A program made the position numbers and the translations under genes. This document shows positions 62,523 through 64,000 of a DNA stretch of 64,000 nt, piece by piece (within the stretch, counting starts at the first letter, position 1; every line of letters begins with the position of its first letter). The notes under the pieces were generated by a model, which was not told the origin of the DNA, made no database searches, and saw only the letters and a list, made by a program, of their open reading frames with translations. Location of the stretch: positions 248,001 to 312,000 of the forward strand of contig JAGVLS010000018.1 of assembly GCA_020054205.1 (NCBI GenBank). The letters are read 5' to 3'. The stretch is from Candidatus Obscuribacterales bacterium. GTDB taxonomy: Bacteria > Cyanobacteriota > Vampirovibrionia > Obscuribacterales > Obscuribacteraceae.

Positions 62523-63869
62523 ATGTATAAGCAATTATCGCTAAGCAAAAAACTAGGCAGCATTACTTTAGCAGTGATGATGAGTTTAGTTTCTTTTGGA
62601 ATCTTTCCAGCTCTAGCACAATCTAATCATCAATTAAAAATGCCGAGAGCATTGCCTACACCAAAAGCTAGACCAAAAATGGAATATTCTCCAGATTTGC
62701 TTTTAGTAATGCCAGCTGCTAATACCGAACAGGAAGATATAGATAAAGCCTTAAAAGAAGCGCATGGTACGGTTGTTGATACTATGGGTGAAGGCAAGCT
62801 CAAAGTTTACATTGTAAAAACTGAACGTGGCAAGCTTGAATCTACTGAAAAAACTTTAGGCAAAGATAAACATTTTAAAGCAATAAGTAGAAATTATCGT
62901 TTTCGTGCTCAGCTTATTCCCAATGATCCTAATTTCACTGGTCAATGGCATCTTGGTGCCATAAATTGTCCACGAGCTTGGGATTCTACTATGGGTAATG
63001 GCACAAAAGTTGCTATTTTTGATAGTGGCTGTCAGGCATCGGTAGCTGATTTAACTGGTAAAACTCAAAAAGGTTATGATGCGACAACATTTTGGGCGAG
63101 GTTAACTGTATTAGGTGGACCTGGACTATTGGGTGATTTGCTTGGTGGCATAGGTGGTGCTTTATCAGGTGGGGCACAAAATGATGTACAAGGACATGGA
63201 ACATTGGTGGCAACAACTGCTGCTGCTACTGCTAATAATATGGTAAATGTAGCTGGTGTGGCCCCTGGAGCTACTGTCTATCCAGTACAAATAGCAGGTA
63301 GCAGTGGTATGACTGATGATATTGCTATTATGGCTGGCATGCTTAATATGATGGCTTCTGGCAATCGTATTGTAAATATTAGCTATGGTGCATACCCTCC
63401 ATTTGGTTTTACCAATGCTGCTCTGCATGCACCATTACATTTATATTTCCAAGAATTTTATTACATAAAAGGAGGCTTGATATTTATATCTTCAGGCAAC
63501 GATGGTGCATTTGATCCAGATCCACTAATGCCATATTTAAATGTAGTATCAGCAATTGATCCTAGTATGTCATTAGCCAATTTTTCTAATTGGGGTACAT
63601 GTATAACATTTACTGGTCCTGGTAAAGATATAGTTTGTACTGATAGAGCTGGCAATGTAAGAACTGTAGATGGTACTTCTTTCTCTAGCCCAATAGTAGC
63701 TTCTACTGCTGCTTTAGTTTGGAATGCTAATCCAAGTTTGCCAAATGTATGGGTGCAACATATTTTGAAAGCAAGCTGTTTTAGAGCAGGAGCTGCTCCT
63801 TGGACGCCATATTATGGATATGGTATGCCAGACGCAGAACGCGCTGTACGAATGGCTCGTGGACTATAA
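62523..63869 (+). CDS. Secreted subtilisin-like serine protease (S8)
   Basis: 448 aa from the ATG, which has GAGG nine bases upstream; a GTG at 62508 adds five residues. Signal peptide: SITLAVMMSLVSFGIFPALAQ. An I9-like propeptide follows at about 50-130. The catalytic triad is D167 (VAIFDSGC), H225 (GHGTLVATT) and S386 (GTSFSSPIVA), and the oxyanion Asn is in SSGNDG. All are intact, so it should be an active extracellular or periplasmic protease. There is no C-terminal sorting domain. Confidence 0.93.
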   Translation: MYKQLSLSKKLGSITLAVMMSLVSFGIFPALAQSNHQLKMPRALPTPKARPKMEYSPDLLLVMPAANTEQEDIDKALKEAHGTVVDTMGEGKLKVYIVKTERGKLESTEKTLGKDKHFKAISRNYRFRAQLIPNDPNFTGQWHLGAINCPRAWDSTMGNGTKVAIFDSGCQASVADLTGKTQKGYDATTFWARLTVLGGPGLLGDLLGGIGGALSGGAQNDVQGHGTLVATTAAATANNMVNVAGVAPGATVYPVQIAGSSGMTDDIAIMAGMLNMMASGNRIVNISYGAYPPFGFTNAALHAPLHLYFQEFYYIKGGLIFISSGNDGAFDPDPLMPYLNVVSAIDPSMSLANFSNWGTCITFTGPGKDIVCTDRAGNVRTVDGTSFSSPIVASTAALVWNANPSLPNVWVQHILKASCFRAGAAPWTPYYGYGMPDAERAVRMARGL

Positions 63870-63894
63870 AATAACCAATTGATTTTTACCCCAA

Positions 63895-63925
63895 AAAAGG
63901 CACATGCATGGTAAGCACGTGCCTT
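63895..63925. terminator. Hairpin terminator after the subtilase gene
   Basis: AAAGGCAC (63895-63902) pairs with GTGCCTTT (63918-63925), extended inward by TGC/GCA. The minus-strand reading has the better T-run (TTTTTT after the stem). On the plus strand only CCCTTT follows. It may serve both directions; a minus-strand gene would lie to the right of the window. Confidence 0.65.
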
Positions 63926-64000
63926 TCCCTTTGTGAAAATAAATATTATCTGCATTTTTCCGCCTATTTCTTCGGATTTGATAGTCATGAATTTACTGGA

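Noticed and set aside
63926..64000. Start of a new gene at the right edge (GTG at 63932)
   Set aside because: Fewer than 25 codons fit in the window and no ribosome site is visible.
1..64000. Mobile elements, prophage or defence islands
   Set aside because: No transposase, integrase, long terminal repeats, CRISPR repeats or restriction genes were found; the MazF-like toxin is the only defence-type gene.

Overview
The window is AT-rich bacterial chromosome that uses the standard code, with TTG and GTG starts common. It looks like core genome: no insertion sequence, prophage, CRISPR array or rRNA operon was seen. A diderm cell is suggested by an O-antigen-ligase-like protein, a Spy/CpxP-like periplasmic protein, TatC and ECF sigma/anti-sigma pairs. 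Roadblock/LC7, DUF4388 (PATAN) and MshE-N-like repeat proteins beside ordinary housekeeping genes fit an uncultured non-photosynthetic relative of Cyanobacteria (Melainabacteria/Vampirovibrionia, perhaps Obscuribacterales). That placement is inference from gene content and needs a marker-gene tree.

Layout. 1-10 kb, plus strand: a TPR-thioredoxin protein, a NarL-type regulator, a CPA1 Na+/H+ antiporter, fumarase, a secreted unknown, a DUF4388 protein and leucyl aminopeptidase. 10-20 kb: on the minus strand an ECF-like sigma factor with a zinc-finger/roadblock fusion protein, a biotin-type carboxyltransferase, MgtE and the primary sigma factor; on the plus strand a 36-aa basic protein, TrpS and an O-antigen-ligase-like protein. 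20.6-23.2 kb: a two-component pair. 23.3-33.3 kb: one long purine operon, purF-purC-purD-purN-purL-purQ-purH, all minus and tightly packed. 33.5-39.9 kb: MATE pump, a stand-alone B12-binding mutase subunit, a MazF-type toxin with an unrecognised upstream partner, AcpS, FolK, a HAD hydrolase and an NlpC/P60 peptidase. 39.9-47.6 kb: DppA aminopeptidase, a large GGDEF sensor, membrane and TPR proteins, a four-fold repeat protein and TatC. 47.6-51 kb, minus: rRNA methyltransferase, the infC-rpmI-rplT cluster, tRNA-Leu(CAG) and the rpsF-ssb-rpsR cluster. 51-60 kb: a LysM protein facing an eight-repeat protein, glycerate kinase, ArgS, a PfpI-type protein, then an ECF sigma/triple-zinc-finger anti-sigma/Spy-like operon. 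60-64 kb, plus: MetK, an FHA-adenylyl cyclase fusion and a secreted subtilase.

How the genes fit together. Carboxyltransferase (13.7 kb), the B12 subunit (35.7 kb) and fumarase could serve a methylmalonyl-CoA/propionate-succinate branch. NlpC/P60 and DppA meet tail to tail and could degrade wall peptides. Roadblock, DUF4388 and MshE-N-like modules recur across the window and hint at one regulatory network, possibly around a small GTPase or type IV pili; no partner is visible here. Several promoters look like extended -10 elements (TGn followed by TATAAT-like). The only stretch of more than 300 bases without a long gene is 33328-33726; it holds a palindrome and a possible 51-codon ORF. Nothing could be supported in 63926-64000.
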